Of a stretch of 64,000 nt of DNA, positions 27,115-41,541 are shown in pieces. The notes beneath the pieces were generated by a model that worked only from the letters and a program-made list of their open reading frames with translations, was not told where the DNA came from and searched no databases. This stretch comes from Powellomyces hirtus (lineage: Eukaryota; Chytridiomycota; Chytridiomycetes; Spizellomycetales; Powellomycetaceae). The stretch lies in NCBI GenBank assembly GCA_025526995.1, contig JAHLKG010000012.1, positions 124,001-188,000 on the forward strand, in the 5' to 3' direction. The translations under genes and the position numbers were made by a program. Position 1 is the first letter of the stretch; every line of letters begins with the position of its first letter.

Positions 27115-27816
27115 TCAGCTCAAGATGTCGCGCACGCAGTCCGAGCGACTAGCGTAGATTGACCGATGCACCACCCGCGCATCGGTGCTGCTGTCCGCCC
27201 TCCAGACCCACGATATCGGCCGACAGGTTATACTTACACGAGGCAGGCGAGATCTCCATATGTGTCGCTGATACGCGAGAGACAACATGTTAATGATGCT
27301 TGGATGAAGACAAGAGCGAAAGCGGAACATACATGTAACTCTGTAGGTCGTTCACGTCGTCTATAGATCAGACAAGGTAGAGTGATGACGCGTCCAATAC
27401 AAAGAAGACAGGAGAAGATGCAGATATCTTACAGTGTATGTTGCGCACGGTTGGGTTGAGCTGTTTCAGACGCTGTTCGTATTTTGCAATGATGGCTTTG
27501 TAGAACCATTTGTTAGATCAGCTGACGACAACCCGTTTGAGACGCCATGTCACACCTTCGACGGCGTCTCCAATGGTCTCATGATCTGCGAAAAGCATGG
27601 GGTATATTTGGTCAGACCGGAATGTCTGAAGCGATATGGTGATCTATAACAAATGGAACTGCGTTCCGTACCCTCCCATATCCTTTTATGTGGCTGGGTT
27701 TGAATGAGAAGAATCGTGTGCTGCGTCACGTCGCGAATCACATAGGTGAAGAACAGGTGAGGATGGAGACGTGGTCAAAGAACTGTATCGGTCGGTGCCA
27801 TACCATTATGTGGAGA
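27115..27816 (-). CDS. enhancer of rudimentary homolog (ERH), seven small exons
   Basis: Exons 27814-27816 (the ATG alone), 27672-27720, 27556-27585, 27433-27495, 27333-27360, 27238-27267 and 27115-27199 join to 95 aa. Conserved ERH stretches appear in order: HTILLIQTQPHKR, DHETIGDAVE, KYEQRLKQLNPTVRNI, YDVNDLQSYIDTYGDLACLV. Animal ERH reads SHTILLVQP..R, ADYESV..CMEG, MYEEHLKRMNP, YDISQLFDFIDDLADLSCLV. ERH is a small dimeric nuclear protein. In fission yeast it pairs with Mmi1 to eliminate meiotic mRNAs; in animals it binds splicing and microRNA factors. The first exon (start codon only) and the last intron (38 nt) are the weakest parts of the model. The C-terminus diverges from animal ERH. 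Confidence 0.82.
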
Positions 27817-28173
27817 TGTGATGGCCGTATCGAATGTGTTTGGAAGATTTAAGCTTTCTGGGCAATGTCAAAATGGCTTCTCATGGAAAGTGACTGACTG
27901 AACCTTTGCTTGTTGCTGACTCTTTGGCCAGAAATAGGATTATTGATGCCGCGTTCAACGCAACAGTGACTGACTGATCAACCACAGCCAGGCTGACTTA
28001 CGACAGCCAATCCTTCAGTCACCTTTTCCCAAAGTGATCGTCTTGCTCTCTAGTCGACGATTACAAACCTACAGCAAGAATCGGCGGCAAAGACGCAAAA
28101 GCCGATTTTTTCTTCTTTCCCTGGGGGTTCGACAAACGGAGCTCGTTAGCCGACTCAACACCATCTTCCCACG
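27817..28173. promoter_or_regulatory. divergent promoter between ERH and cullin-1
   Basis: A 357-nt spacer between two divergent starts; TGACTGACTG-type short repeats occur near 27890 and 27966. The promoter role is inferred from orientation. Confidence 0.4.
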
Positions 28174-31483
<3,310 letters not shown>

Positions 31484-32983
31484 TGTGCACGCTGTGCCCA
31501 GGCATCGACATTTTGTACCTGTTTCTTTTCAATTATACCTGCCGCCTTTTGCCTTCGTCACGTCAAGTAAACTTTAACACTCGTATCCTTCAAGTTAGCC
31601 ACGCGGGAATCGGAGCTTGGAATCTTCCGTCATAAAGGTGTACATCTTAGCAACTAGAGTAACTACCGCGGGTTGATTCAACCAATTGATCCATGCAGAC
31701 CATATGGAGGATTTGACACATCTTTCATTAGCAATATGAGCACTGTCTATAATCTCCCAGACGCAGCCACCCCTATCAGTGGTTTTCTGTGTATAGACTA
31801 TCATCCGATTTGGTAGGGCTCTGCTGTATGGCAGGCTTGATTCCAAGCATACGTTCCATGTACCGTCCCTTAGTGGAGGTTACAAATGGACGAACGGTGA
31901 AGGACCGCGTAACTCACCAATTCCATATCACTGACGTGACGCTCATCGGCGAGGGCTGATAAAGTTTCGTTTGCTTGGTGGACCTTCGTGGACGGCGAAG
32001 AACGGGTAGTCAAGCTCTCACCAGTCCCTCATCTCATCTCCATGTTGGATAGGATACGGAACGAAGTAGGCAGGATGGAACATGTGCGCGCCCACAACTT
32101 GATACCCACCGTACCAGTGGCGTACAAATATTGCTTCCGGCGTGGGTGCCTTTGAAATGGAGTATATTTGTGGAATTCGTACACGCGAGAAAAAAAGGGT
32201 GTGGTCATGGGCAAATTAATTGAGGTGTTTGAGGAGAAGCCTCGACATGGCGGGACTCGCATCGGTTCCATACCACCCAATAGTGATCTAAGACCATACG
32301 TGGACAGTTCGATGTGCGTCGGAGGCCGCCATGCCTTCGGGGAATACTGTACCATCTGGGGCCTGTTTGAATCGGTCAAACTCTATTTGACTTCGTGCCT
32401 GCAACGAGAGATTGTGGACTATGAGGAGGCGTCTGATGAAGAGAGGTGCGAGGAGGAAGTCACGAAGGGGAAGTGTTTTGGCACAGCCTTTGTGATCTCG
32501 GGACAAGTGTAGATCCTGTTGAGGAGCCGAGCGTGTTACGACACGGGGATTTTGCATGGGAGGAACATTACGGGTATTGTAGAGGAGTGGGGATATGTGC
32601 CCACAGGAAATTACATGGTTTATAAAATGGTATCATATGATGATGTAGATGGCATTTCCAAGCGTAAAATGCTTGTGATGAGGGCAAAACATCGAATGAC
32701 CATATCGTTCAACCGTACTGTTGACCTTTCGCCCAACGCAGACCAACAGGTCAAAGAATACGGACATTTGACAAGATATTGAGTTGAACATGACAGGACA
32801 AGATGTTTACTTAGTATAGCTTGTGGGAAGTGAGGGGGGGGGGGGGGGGGGGGGGAGCTAAATCAAGATCATACGTGGCAAGTACGGTACGGAAGAAATG
32901 AGCGAATCAGAGAACCAGTGCACCAAGGCCAAAAAAACACATTTTGTAGTGGTCGTGAGGAAGTCCATTGAGGGTAGATTTCT
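31484..32983. other. intergenic region with uncertain ORFs
   Basis: Two adjacent plus-strand frames (32168-32512 and 32519-32782) together look somewhat protein-like (GKLIEVFEEKPRHGGTRI, then YMVYKMVSYDDVDGISKR). They are separated by a stop and a frame change, and I do not recognise a family. They could be a decayed or unusual gene. A 22-nt G run lies at 32834-32855. Nothing else is supported. Confidence 0.4.
32834..32855. repeat. 22-nt G homopolymer
   Basis: An uninterrupted run of G read directly from the sequence, about 130 nt past the stop codon of the Yop1 gene. Possible length error or polymorphism. Confidence 0.9.
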
Positions 32984-33688
32984 TCAATCCTTCTTGATGC
33001 CCTCAGCGACAACGTCGGCCATAGCCGAGGTGGCCTGGGTCCTCAATTTGGCAAAATGGCCGTCGATGACGCGCTCCTCGGAGCTCAGGTACGGGCGGAT
33101 GAATTTGATGTAGAGGAACTGAGCGCCCTGGAACTGGGGGACTAAGCAACGGCAGGTAGGGGAAACGGATGAGAATCATGTGGCAGGTTGGCAACAACAG
33201 AAGTCAATGTAAGCGTCGGGGGGAACAACTTACGGATAAGGTACATGATCAAACCGGCCTTGAACATGTAATAGAACGGGATCCAATGCAACAAGAAATC
33301 GGAGAAGAACTCAATCACATTCGTGAATCCAAACACGACCCAGTACGTCAGCCACTGCGTGTCGTCGGCCTTGTTGGAGGACTCGACGGCCTTGAAGGAT
33401 GCGTAGGCTGGGTAGAGGAATCCGAGCAGGTTGGTCAACAGCTGGCCCCATACGTTGAGGAAGATCAGAAGACCGGCAAAGACTCCGATTCCGCCGACAA
33501 TGTAGGTTTTTGGAAACCCAGTGCGGCGCTCGACTTCCACGGCGAGCGGGACTTTGGAGAGTTCAATGTCGAACTGGGCGGAGTCAGAGATGAGCGTGAG
33601 TTGAGAGTGATGAGGGGAGATGAAGGCTGGCGAAAGGAGTTGGGGAACATACCTGCTTCAAATACTGCTGGAATTTGTCGGAAGACAT
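32984..33688 (-). CDS. Yop1/REEP5-like ER membrane-shaping protein (TB2/DP1/HVA22)
   Basis: Exons 33653-33688, 33234-33573 and 32984-33141 join to 177 aa, matching the family's length. Two long hydrophobic hairpins flank the signature LLGFLYPAYASFKAVES and TQWLTYWVVFGFTNVIEFF, followed by FYYMFKAGLIMYLI and PQFQGAQFLYIKFIRPYL. These are all diagnostic of Yop1/DP1. The protein inserts wedge-like hairpins into the outer leaflet and keeps ER tubules curved, together with reticulons and Sey1. The C-terminal amphipathic helix (VIDGHFAKLRTQATSAMAD) is present. Confidence 0.94.
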
Positions 33689-33916
33689 GCTGTTGGGGTT
33701 AGTGCTTGGGATGCTTTTTGCGAAACTGGGGAATGTGAGGAATTTGCAACTGGTTTTGTCTGACGAACAGTGGCTTTTTGGGATGAAAGACATGAGGCAA
33801 CATGAGTCATGCTGACGGCACTGTTAGTCGCGTATGCTTTCCCACAAGACGCTCTTCCTCTCCAGTACAGACCCCATTCCATCTTCCCACCCGCGCAGGT
33901 ATACCCAATCTCAAGC

Positions 33917-35284
33917 ATGCCCGGCACTGTAGAGTCCCCTCCACCGCCAGACCAAACGGACCGGCGGAGCACAGAAGAGATCGAGTTCGCTACATTTAAC
34001 GCGTTGCCATCCAGGACCGCCGATTCCTCCCCGCTGCAAAACCCACCGCCCGGAAACGCTGGTGCTTTGCCGGATGAACACGTAAATGCAGAGCAAGCGC
34101 ATGAAGAGGAAGCAAGTGAAGATCGACCTGAAAACGCGGAGCAGTCTCGGTCAGCGACGCCTGATGCATCACCGGCCAAACGGCCCGCTAACAGCGACTT
34201 CCTCCTTCCCGACATAAAACGCACCCCCTCTAGCCTTGCCAGAGCCGACATTGATGAGACGCTGAGCTGCGCCATATGCCGTGACATCTTGTACCAGCCC
34301 GTGAGTCTCGAGTGTCTGCACACTTACTGTGGCGGATGCTGGAGCACGTGGAACAAGCGGTCCAGGAGATGTCCCACATGTCGAAAAACTACCGCGAACG
34401 TCAAACCTAATTTCATCGTGCGGGCCATGGTGGACGCTTGGTTGCGATTGCACCCGGACAAGAAGAGGTCTGATGAGGATATTCTGCAGTTGGAGGCGGA
34501 TAACGAGGTGCCTCGTACGGGCACGGCGGTCGTCGCCAGACCATACAATTCCGATGAGGAGAGCGAGGATAGCGCGGATCACTCGTCAGACACCGGTTCT
34601 CACTACGAGAGTTCAGACGATGATGTCCCTATACCACCGGGCTGTCGCCACTGTCCGCCTGCAACAGCAACCGACGGCTTCCAGTGTCCCGCTCACGCAG
34701 CCCATCTCACATGCAGCGCTTGCGGACGCAGCTTTCCAGACCGACCTGAAGTGGCAGACAGCCGATGCCATAGCTGCTCAGTAGTCCTATGTGACTACTA
34801 TTTTACACAAACAGATGGCTCCGGTTGCGGGTCTTTAGGAAATCCGACTTTCAAAGCGATCAAACCTTTGGCGCAGTTCACATTTGATACACTCCCTGCG
34901 CAGGCCTTACAAGGAAACACATATGAACAAGAGGTGCTGAGGAACGCTTTGAATCCGAACCGCACTGTCCAAGATATATTTGCCACTGGCTTGTCCGCTA
35001 TCAGAGACGGCACTTACACGGCGTCGGCGAGATTATTCGATTTCCCGCAAGGCAGCCCTCAAGTAACCGATACAACAGCCGTTACCTGCGGCAGATGTGC
35101 TCAGGCAGTCATGGCCAACATGTGTTATTGGTTCCGCGAGAACTTGGTCCCCGGTACCTTACCGGACGACGTGCGAGATCGACCGAATTGTTGGTATGGA
35201 AGAGAGTGTCGCACCCAGCGTCACAACCGATTGCATGCGGAGCGGTTGAATCACATTTGCGACAATACGCGACGGGCGTCATAA
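33917..35284 (+). CDS. CHFR-like RING E3 ligase with C-terminal PBZ zinc finger, no FHA domain
   Basis: A single exon of 455 aa. A disordered acidic N-terminus is followed by a C3HC4 RING at about 116-160 (CAICRDILYQPVSLECLHTY, then CGGC...CPTCR). Next come a helical segment (FIVRAMVDAWLRLHPDKK), an acidic linker and a Cys-rich CHFR-type region from about 235. Last is a motif at about 420-446 (NCWYGRECRTQ, then HAERLNHIC) that fits the poly(ADP-ribose)-binding zinc finger: C-x-Y-G-x2-C-R-T-Q...H...L-N-H. Animal CHFR has FHA-RING-Cys-rich-PBZ and delays mitosis under stress. Here the FHA domain is missing and no sign of it lies upstream. The frame is open to 33809, but those residues look random, so 33917 is the preferred start. 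Confidence 0.85.
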   Translation: MPGTVESPPPPDQTDRRSTEEIEFATFNALPSRTADSSPLQNPPPGNAGALPDEHVNAEQAHEEEASEDRPENAEQSRSATPDASPAKRPANSDFLLPDIKRTPSSLARADIDETLSCAICRDILYQPVSLECLHTYCGGCWSTWNKRSRRCPTCRKTTANVKPNFIVRAMVDAWLRLHPDKKRSDEDILQLEADNEVPRTGTAVVARPYNSDEESEDSADHSSDTGSHYESSDDDVPIPPGCRHCPPATATDGFQCPAHAAHLTCSACGRSFPDRPEVADSRCHSCSVVLCDYYFTQTDGSGCGSLGNPTFKAIKPLAQFTFDTLPAQALQGNTYEQEVLRNALNPNRTVQDIFATGLSAIRDGTYTASARLFDFPQGSPQVTDTTAVTCGRCAQAVMANMCYWFRENLVPGTLPDDVRDRPNCWYGRECRTQRHNRLHAERLNHICDNTRRAS

Positions 35285-35713
35285 TTTTCGTGAGGGCGTG
35301 AAAGCATTTAGATATCGATAGCACAGGGTTGCGCAACTGTATATAGCTGGACGACAGATAAGAATTTGTTGACCATTCTCTCCACTCCTTTCTTGATTCC
35401 CTCAGCATGACAAGCGAAAAAATAGTAACATTCTCTATTGACAACCTTGTGGGTGCGTGGGAACCAGAATGACAAGGAACGCGTGGCCTTCGCGTAAGTT
35501 ACGCGCGAGGGGGCTTTCCTGTCGCCACCTCGTGCCCATCTGGAAATCGCCTACTTGACATTCGGTTTGGCATCTTCCTACACATATGCATAGCGCTGAG
35601 CGTTCGCGTATCTCCCCGAGTTATTGATTCACCCGTAGTCATCGACGTGGTTGAGATTACTTGAAAAGTTAGGGACTTTAGTCGACGCGTCACACCTCCA
35701 GAATCGACTGCAT
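35285..35713. promoter_or_regulatory. intergenic region upstream of MFSD1-like gene
   Basis: 3' flank of the CHFR-like gene and probable promoter of the transporter gene; no gene or clear motif seen. Confidence 0.35.
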
Positions 35714-37837
35714 ATGAGTACAGACGAGTCTGAGCCCCATCCGTATAGGTGGTGGATTCTAGCGTGTGGTTCTGTCGTACTGATTGGGAACTACTATGTA
35801 AGTCGAATGAAGTACTAGTTTTCCCAATGAGCCTGTTCCCACAGAAAAGTTGATAGATGAATCGTTTCCATAGGTTTACGACACGCCAGGTGCGCTGTCC
35901 GCCTCCCTGCGATTGACACTTCATGCATCTCCGGAGAAGTGGCAGCACCAGCTGGGTGTGCTGTATTCCGCTTACTCTGCACCCAATATCCTCCTGCCGT
36001 TCATTTGCGCCGCGGTGGTGGCCAAATACCGTGCGGGACCGGTTCTTGTCGCGTTGTCCGTTATGGTCGCTGCTGGTGCTGCGGTGATTGCTGGAGCAGT
36101 GCAGACGGGCCATTTCGAGATGATGCTGGTTGGGCGCATGCTTTTGGGCTTCGCAGGTGAAAACCGCTAAAGACATATTTTTTAAGAAGCCTTGCTGATT
36201 GTTCTTTGCAGGAGAATCGATGGGTGTGGCACAAGCGAGGATTACATGCTCGTACTTTTCTGGCCCGTCCTTGGCTATCGCTTTGGGACTGAACTTGGCG
36301 ATTGCGCGCTTTGGGTCTATACTGAACGACATTGTGTCGCCTGCTATTGCAGCCTCACCACACTTCTCCAATCCGGAAAATGGGACGATTGCAGCCATGT
36401 GGGCTGGATTCTGCATGTGTGCGCTGTCGCTCGTGGCAGCGGTGATTGTGGTTCTGTTGGACGCATGCGCTCTTAACACGCACCCTCAACCATCATCAAG
36501 GGCTACCGCAACTAAGCCGCCGATGCCCAATCTTTCCCGCATGAGCAGCTTTACCAGTTTCCCCCACCCAGAAGCTCCCATCATGCGCCAATCGCCCGAC
36601 CAACTGAATCGCAGAAACAGCGTATTCACGAGCCGTTCACAGCACAATTTGAAGGAATGGCACACTTCGGGCGCTGGTTACCCAGCTGCGAACGATTTGC
36701 CTGATGAACAAGCCCGAGAAGACTCAATATTGCACGAGTACCTTCAAGGAACCCCGACCTTGTATGGTACCGTGCAAGGAGATTCCTATTTCGAGCCTAT
36801 ACGACCCGACATTGGACCAAGACGACCGACATTCTGCTCATCATCCTCATCATTCACGTACGACCAGTCAATCGCCACTACGTTCAGAACAGCGCCCTAC
36901 CGTTCATCAATGTACTTTGTCGATGTCATGCCCCACATACCGGAACGATCACCTCTTATCGATCGATCTGGACCTCACGATCCTGCCCCGGCTGGCGTGG
37001 CGCAATATATCGCGGACAGCGACACCTTCATGCCGCGCTTGAGCGTCATCCTCTCACTGCCGTGGCCGTTCTACATGCTTGTCATTCCTATGGTGTGCTT
37101 TTATGGAGCGACCATCTGTCTCATCATTGTCACGTCGGACTTTGCGCAGGCGCATGTTCCGGGAGTCACTCTGCAGCGGGCGGGGCTGTTCATGTGCTTG
37201 ACGGATCTGGTCGCGACTTTGCTGATTCCCGTCATTGGGTCTATGGTGGCGGAATCGAATCGGGGCAGGGGACGGTGGTATGGCGTGACTGCAGTTGGAG
37301 CCGTCATGTCCGCTGTGTTTTTTGCTTGGGCACAGGGGTTCCACAATGCGTTTCATATAGCAGCTGGTCTGATTGCTGTGGGACTATGCCATGCCGTGTA
37401 CTCTTCGGTGAGTAGCTCATATCTCAGCGAACGTAATGACTCTTCTCATGCTTAACGTCATATATCTCCAGCTGTTCTGGCCAACCATCTCCCTGTTACT
37501 GCCCACATCCGCACTCCCCATGGCTTACAGCCTCGCCACCTCGCTTCTCAACACCGGTCTCACCATCGGGCCCCTCATCGTCGCCGCTTTAGCCGGCACC
37601 GACCCAACCTACAAATCCGCCATGCTCTTCCTCGCAGCCTTGAGCTGCATTGGCGGTTGCTGCGTTGGTTGTCTCATGGCTTTCATCGACCCAACCACAG
37701 CGACCGAAGACGAAGATGCATTGTGGGAAGCGGAGTGGAGACGTGAGGCGGAACGGAGGGTTAGTGGGACGGCGCGGTGGGTGGAGAGTGGACATATGTT
37801 TGGGGAGGATGGGGCGGAGGTGGACAATGGGTTGTAG
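35714..37837 (+). CDS. major facilitator transporter, MFSD1-like
   Basis: Exons 35714-35797, 35874-36156, 36212-37407 and 37472-37837 join to 642 aa. The first helix leads into GNYYVYDTPGALSASLR, close to the MFSD1 pattern (G.Y..YD.P.AL...L). Next come SAYSAPNILLP and GRMLLGFAGESMGVAQ..., the conserved MFS loop region. Six helices are followed by a long polar loop (about 220-400, Ser/Pro-rich with RRNSVF-type phosphosites), then six more helices ending in LFWPTISLLLP and LNTGLTIGPLIVAAL. MFSD1 in animals exports dipeptides from lysosomes, so a vacuolar role is inferred. The central loop is much longer than in animals. Confidence 0.82.
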
Positions 37838-38921
37838 ATAGAACTCTTCTTCTTTTTCTCTTCTGTTTTTCCTGATTCATTCGCCAAGTTCTTTCACCCG
37901 ATGTAGTTAGCATATAGTTGACCCAAGTTCTGTAGCGCTTCCTGGCAAGATTTCAGCCATTTTATGAGTAGCATAGTCTGCATTATATATTCAATCTGTG
38001 TACGGCCAACCACTGACAACAAGACCCGGGCACAGAACAGATAAATCCTGTTTTCACACTGTGGACATCGCTTCACATACAATATCTCTTTTAATTTGCT
38101 GGAGTCCACTGTGATGTGACAGCTTTCATCAGTAACGTTTGATCTACTGATTGCTGGAGATGAGTCTGCACATTGCGACTTCCAACAGGGAAGACTCCTT
38201 GTGATTGGGAACCGTATATGGTTTCCCGCTGTATACGGTACACTGCAATGCAACGCTACACAGCTGGATTGCAATTTTCGCCTCAAAAAGCCACTCCCAG
38301 AGGGTCAGTGCCGAGGGCGCAGAAACCGACCCCAAAGCGGGGGAACATGCCAACCATCCCCATTTCTTTCTTTCTTCTTGTGTTGTAAATGCGTAATGTC
38401 GGAAGCTCACGGGACCCACAGCCGACTAAAGACGACACCAAATATGCGGATTCTTAAAAAGCTTCACAGTCATTCTGCCCTCCCGTGGATCAACATTCGA
38501 CCACTGACTTCCCTCCCTCCCTTGCCTTATTCAGGTTCGGAAATGAAGGAGCGCTGCCGGAACGTTGTTTTTGACGGTGGTGTGTCAACTTTGGAGAACA
38601 GAACGGGGATGCGAGGCTGGCGGCTCTTTTAAGGGGAAGGCATGTGGCGCAGTGACGTTGAAAAGAGGCGCGGGTGGGGCTGTGTGATTGGCTAGAGCGG
38701 TGATAAGCGAGTTGCGCGGCCATGACGCGTACGGTAATGAAAGAATTACCAGAAGGGGGAATATATTCTTGACTTCATAGAACGCTGACAAACGCGGTAG
38801 ACTTCTACCAAAAACATGATACACGAAGAAGTGGTACAAAACAGGGAGGACAATGCTAAGTTGCTACGGGAAGAATTTAATCAAACAAGTTGGGCGGGTA
38901 GTCAAAACTCCATGAGCCGCT
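37838..38921. other. intergenic region between convergent genes, no gene seen
   Basis: 3' flanks of the transporter (+) and ammonium transporter (-) genes. A minus frame at 37894-38286 is open for 130 codons but Cys/Ser-rich and not family-like. Confidence 0.4.
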
Positions 38922-40644
38922 TCAGACATTGTTGGTGGTCGCGATGCTGACTGTGGAGTCGTGCGCGGGAAGCTCCGGCTTCTCGGCGCGCCTGACTGCA
39001 GTGGACAATGTGTTGTGGTTGGGGGCATTGGTGCTGGTCACCACAATTTCGTACGCGACTTCGCCCATCTCGCCGAGGTCGTTTCCGAGCATCTGCTCTT
39101 CCGCCGTTGAACGGATATGGAATCCGGGAATCTTGTTAATGACGAAAAGAATGAGGAGACTGACAACAAATGACCAGACAGCAATCGTGGTCGAGCCTGC
39201 AAGCTGGTAGGCGACTTGGACCCAGTTGCCATCTACCCATCCTCCGTTGATGACGGTGCCATCCAGCGCAGCGATCCACTTTTGCGCAAAGATTCCGGTC
39301 AGAATTCCGCCAACGTAACCGCCCACGCCGTGGACACCCCAAGCATCGAGCGAGTCATCAAATCCAAGTCGCGTTTTGACTCTGCAGGCAATGTTGCAAA
39401 CGACACCGGTCACGGAGCCGATGATGATAGCCGCCCACGGAGCAACGTAACCAGCGGCAGGAGTGATGCCAACGAGACCTGCGACCGCTCCAGAACAAAA
39501 TCCAAGTCCTGAAAGCTTCTTGTGCTGCGAGTAATCGAACAGGACCCATGCGAGCGAACCCGCCGCAGCTGATACAGTTGTGACGAGTCCAGCCATGGCA
39601 GCACGGGGTGTAGCAGACAACGCACTTCCGGCATTGAAACCGTACCAGCCGTACCACAGAAGCGCGAGACCCAAGAAGACGTTTGTCATGTTGTGCGCCT
39701 TGAAAGGTTCTCCTGTCCGGTGTCGCTTGCCGGCCATGAGACAGTATGCGAGACCAGCGAATCCGGAGGCAATGTGGACGGGCCCTATGTGCCACCACCA
39801 AATTACCATTAAGAGACATTGCTAGGAACGTGACAGGTGTGATGTGCTGCAATATGTACTGACCTCCGCCAGCGAAGTCTAACTCTCCCACAGCACAGGG
39901 TGCGTCGGACATAAGGGTGTCAAGGCAAGACATGGACTTGAGCCATCCTCGTGCGGACCAACTCCAGTACGCGACAGGGTTGTAGACGAGCGTACTCCAG
40001 CAGAAGATCTAGACGCATCAGAAGGAAGCATTTTGTTAGACGCGACTTGTTTGCTTACAAGGCAAATGTGGTTCAACTTACAAAGAGCATGGCAGGCATC
40101 AATCGGATACGCTCAGCAACGGATCCGAAAATGAGGGCCGCAGTGATAGTCGCAAACTGCATTTGGTATAGAGCAAACAGAATGCCAGGAATTTGTGGCG
40201 CAGTCATCGGGAGCGCACTCGCCCCAAGTCCCTTGAATCCACCCATATCGAAGTTGCCAATGAACCGTCCGCCGGTCTCAGAGAACGACAAGGAGAATCC
40301 AAACAGCACCCACTAGAGACACATACGACATGTTAAAAAACGTGTTCTGGACAGAGGGGAAATTTAGAACAGCTCGCCCATACCTGTATGGTAATGATAG
40401 ACATGGATAACATGCTGATCATGATCAAACTCAGCGAGTTCTTGGTCCTACTCAGTCCCGAGTAGAACATGCCAAGCCCCGGTGTCATGAAGAACACCAG
40501 AGCCGCACAGATAATGATAAAAGCCGTTGATGCATATCCGACTTCGGTGAATGGCGTGGAGCCGCCGTTGGAGCTGCCCAGGAAAATGGAGGAGCCGGCG
40601 ACTATGACGTCCCGGCCGTTTACGTCCTTAAGAGTCACAGACAT
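38922..40644 (-). CDS. ammonium transporter (Amt/Mep family)
   Basis: Exons 40384-40644, 40082-40312, 39864-40008 and 38922-39784 join to 499 aa with eleven membrane helices. Family markers include FFMTPGLGMFYSGLSRTKNS, ATITAALIFGSVAERIRL, YNPVAYWSWS, HIASGFAGLAYCLMAGKR (first pore histidine region), GWYGFNAGSAL and WGVHGVGGYVGGILTGIF (second pore histidine). Both pore histidines and the GAD/GSAL pore residues are in place, so it should conduct ammonium. The C-terminus (LGEMGEVAYE) matches the cytosolic gating segment. It is probably in the plasma membrane. Three GATAAG sites lie upstream, suggesting nitrogen control by a GATA factor. Confidence 0.95.
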
Positions 40645-41541
40645 TGCGCGTGGTTATGAGTGAGGTGCTGTTAATTATATGTGGTGCTGAGTAGTGGGTG
40701 GGGGTCGAAGGCGGGAAAAGTTCAACGGAGGTGGCGGGGGAGGAATGGCGGGGGCCACGTCCTTTTATGGATTGAGCGATCGATAGAAATAAAGCTGTTC
40801 GGACCAGATCGGGCACAGCCCTCGAAGAGACAGATTGACTGTTGAGTGGGGTAAAGTTTGCTGCATTTTTCTGAATGAGGCGTGAGTGCTGATAGAGATA
40901 AGGAAAGGGCAGGTAAGGGACTAGAAATCTCAGAAGACCGGAGAACGCGCGTGTTGTGCCACCTTGTCTCGTGTGAGCTAAATAGCTTATCTGGAGATAT
41001 GATTCATGGACTCCATCTTATCGCTGCAAGGGGCAGGCCACACGCTTTTGTTCACGGTCCTCTGTGGAGGCAAGGAGAGATTCTCCGTTTTCCCCCGAGA
41101 GAACCAATAATGTACCAGGCGACCCCGCACACCCTTGCGCATATACATAGTTTTGTGCGCTATTGAGGTTCTGCGGATATTACCGTGCTCTCCAACTAGT
41201 ACAGTTACTTTACGTGTCTGGCCAGATGAGATCCCCCGCTCCATCCAGACGCTCGTACAATGCTTACTGACGTACGAGCGGATCTGTGTGGAATGTTGTT
41301 TTGGAGATGTGATAATACACAAGATCTGATTACTTCTAGTACTTGGTGTGCCACACAGCCATGATGTGAAGTTCGATCGGCGCTGCCTGTCGGAAAAGCC
41401 TTGATTCCCAAAAATCTCAGCTCTCGAAACACATTATTGCTGAAGATGTTCTGAAAATGAAAAAGGAGGCAGGTGTGCATGTATCCTATTTACATAATGC
41501 CACCCATGTGCACACGGCTGTATGAGAGCTCCGAATGTACA
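40645..41541. promoter_or_regulatory. promoter region of ammonium transporter and 3' flank of NFX1-type gene
   Basis: No gene is seen. GATA-factor type sites GATAAG occur at 40897-40902 (+), 40986-40991 (-) and 41017-41022 (-), 250-380 nt before the start codon at 40644. GATA-factor control of ammonium permeases is well established in fungi; use of these sites is inference. Confidence 0.45.
40897..41022. promoter_or_regulatory. cluster of three GATAAG sites upstream of the ammonium transporter
   Basis: GATAAG is read directly at 40897 (+), and CTTATC, its reverse complement, at 40986 and 41017. In ascomycetes such clusters bind GATA activators under nitrogen limitation. Confidence 0.4.

Noticed and set aside
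33809..33916. Longer N-terminus for the CHFR-like protein
   Set aside because: The frame is open, but the residues show no similarity to FHA or to any CHFR segment, and the ATG at 33917 begins the acidic region typical before the RING.
35499..36479. 326-codon minus-strand frame
   Set aside because: It is opposite the MFSD1-like gene, whose splice sites and family motifs are clear on the plus strand.
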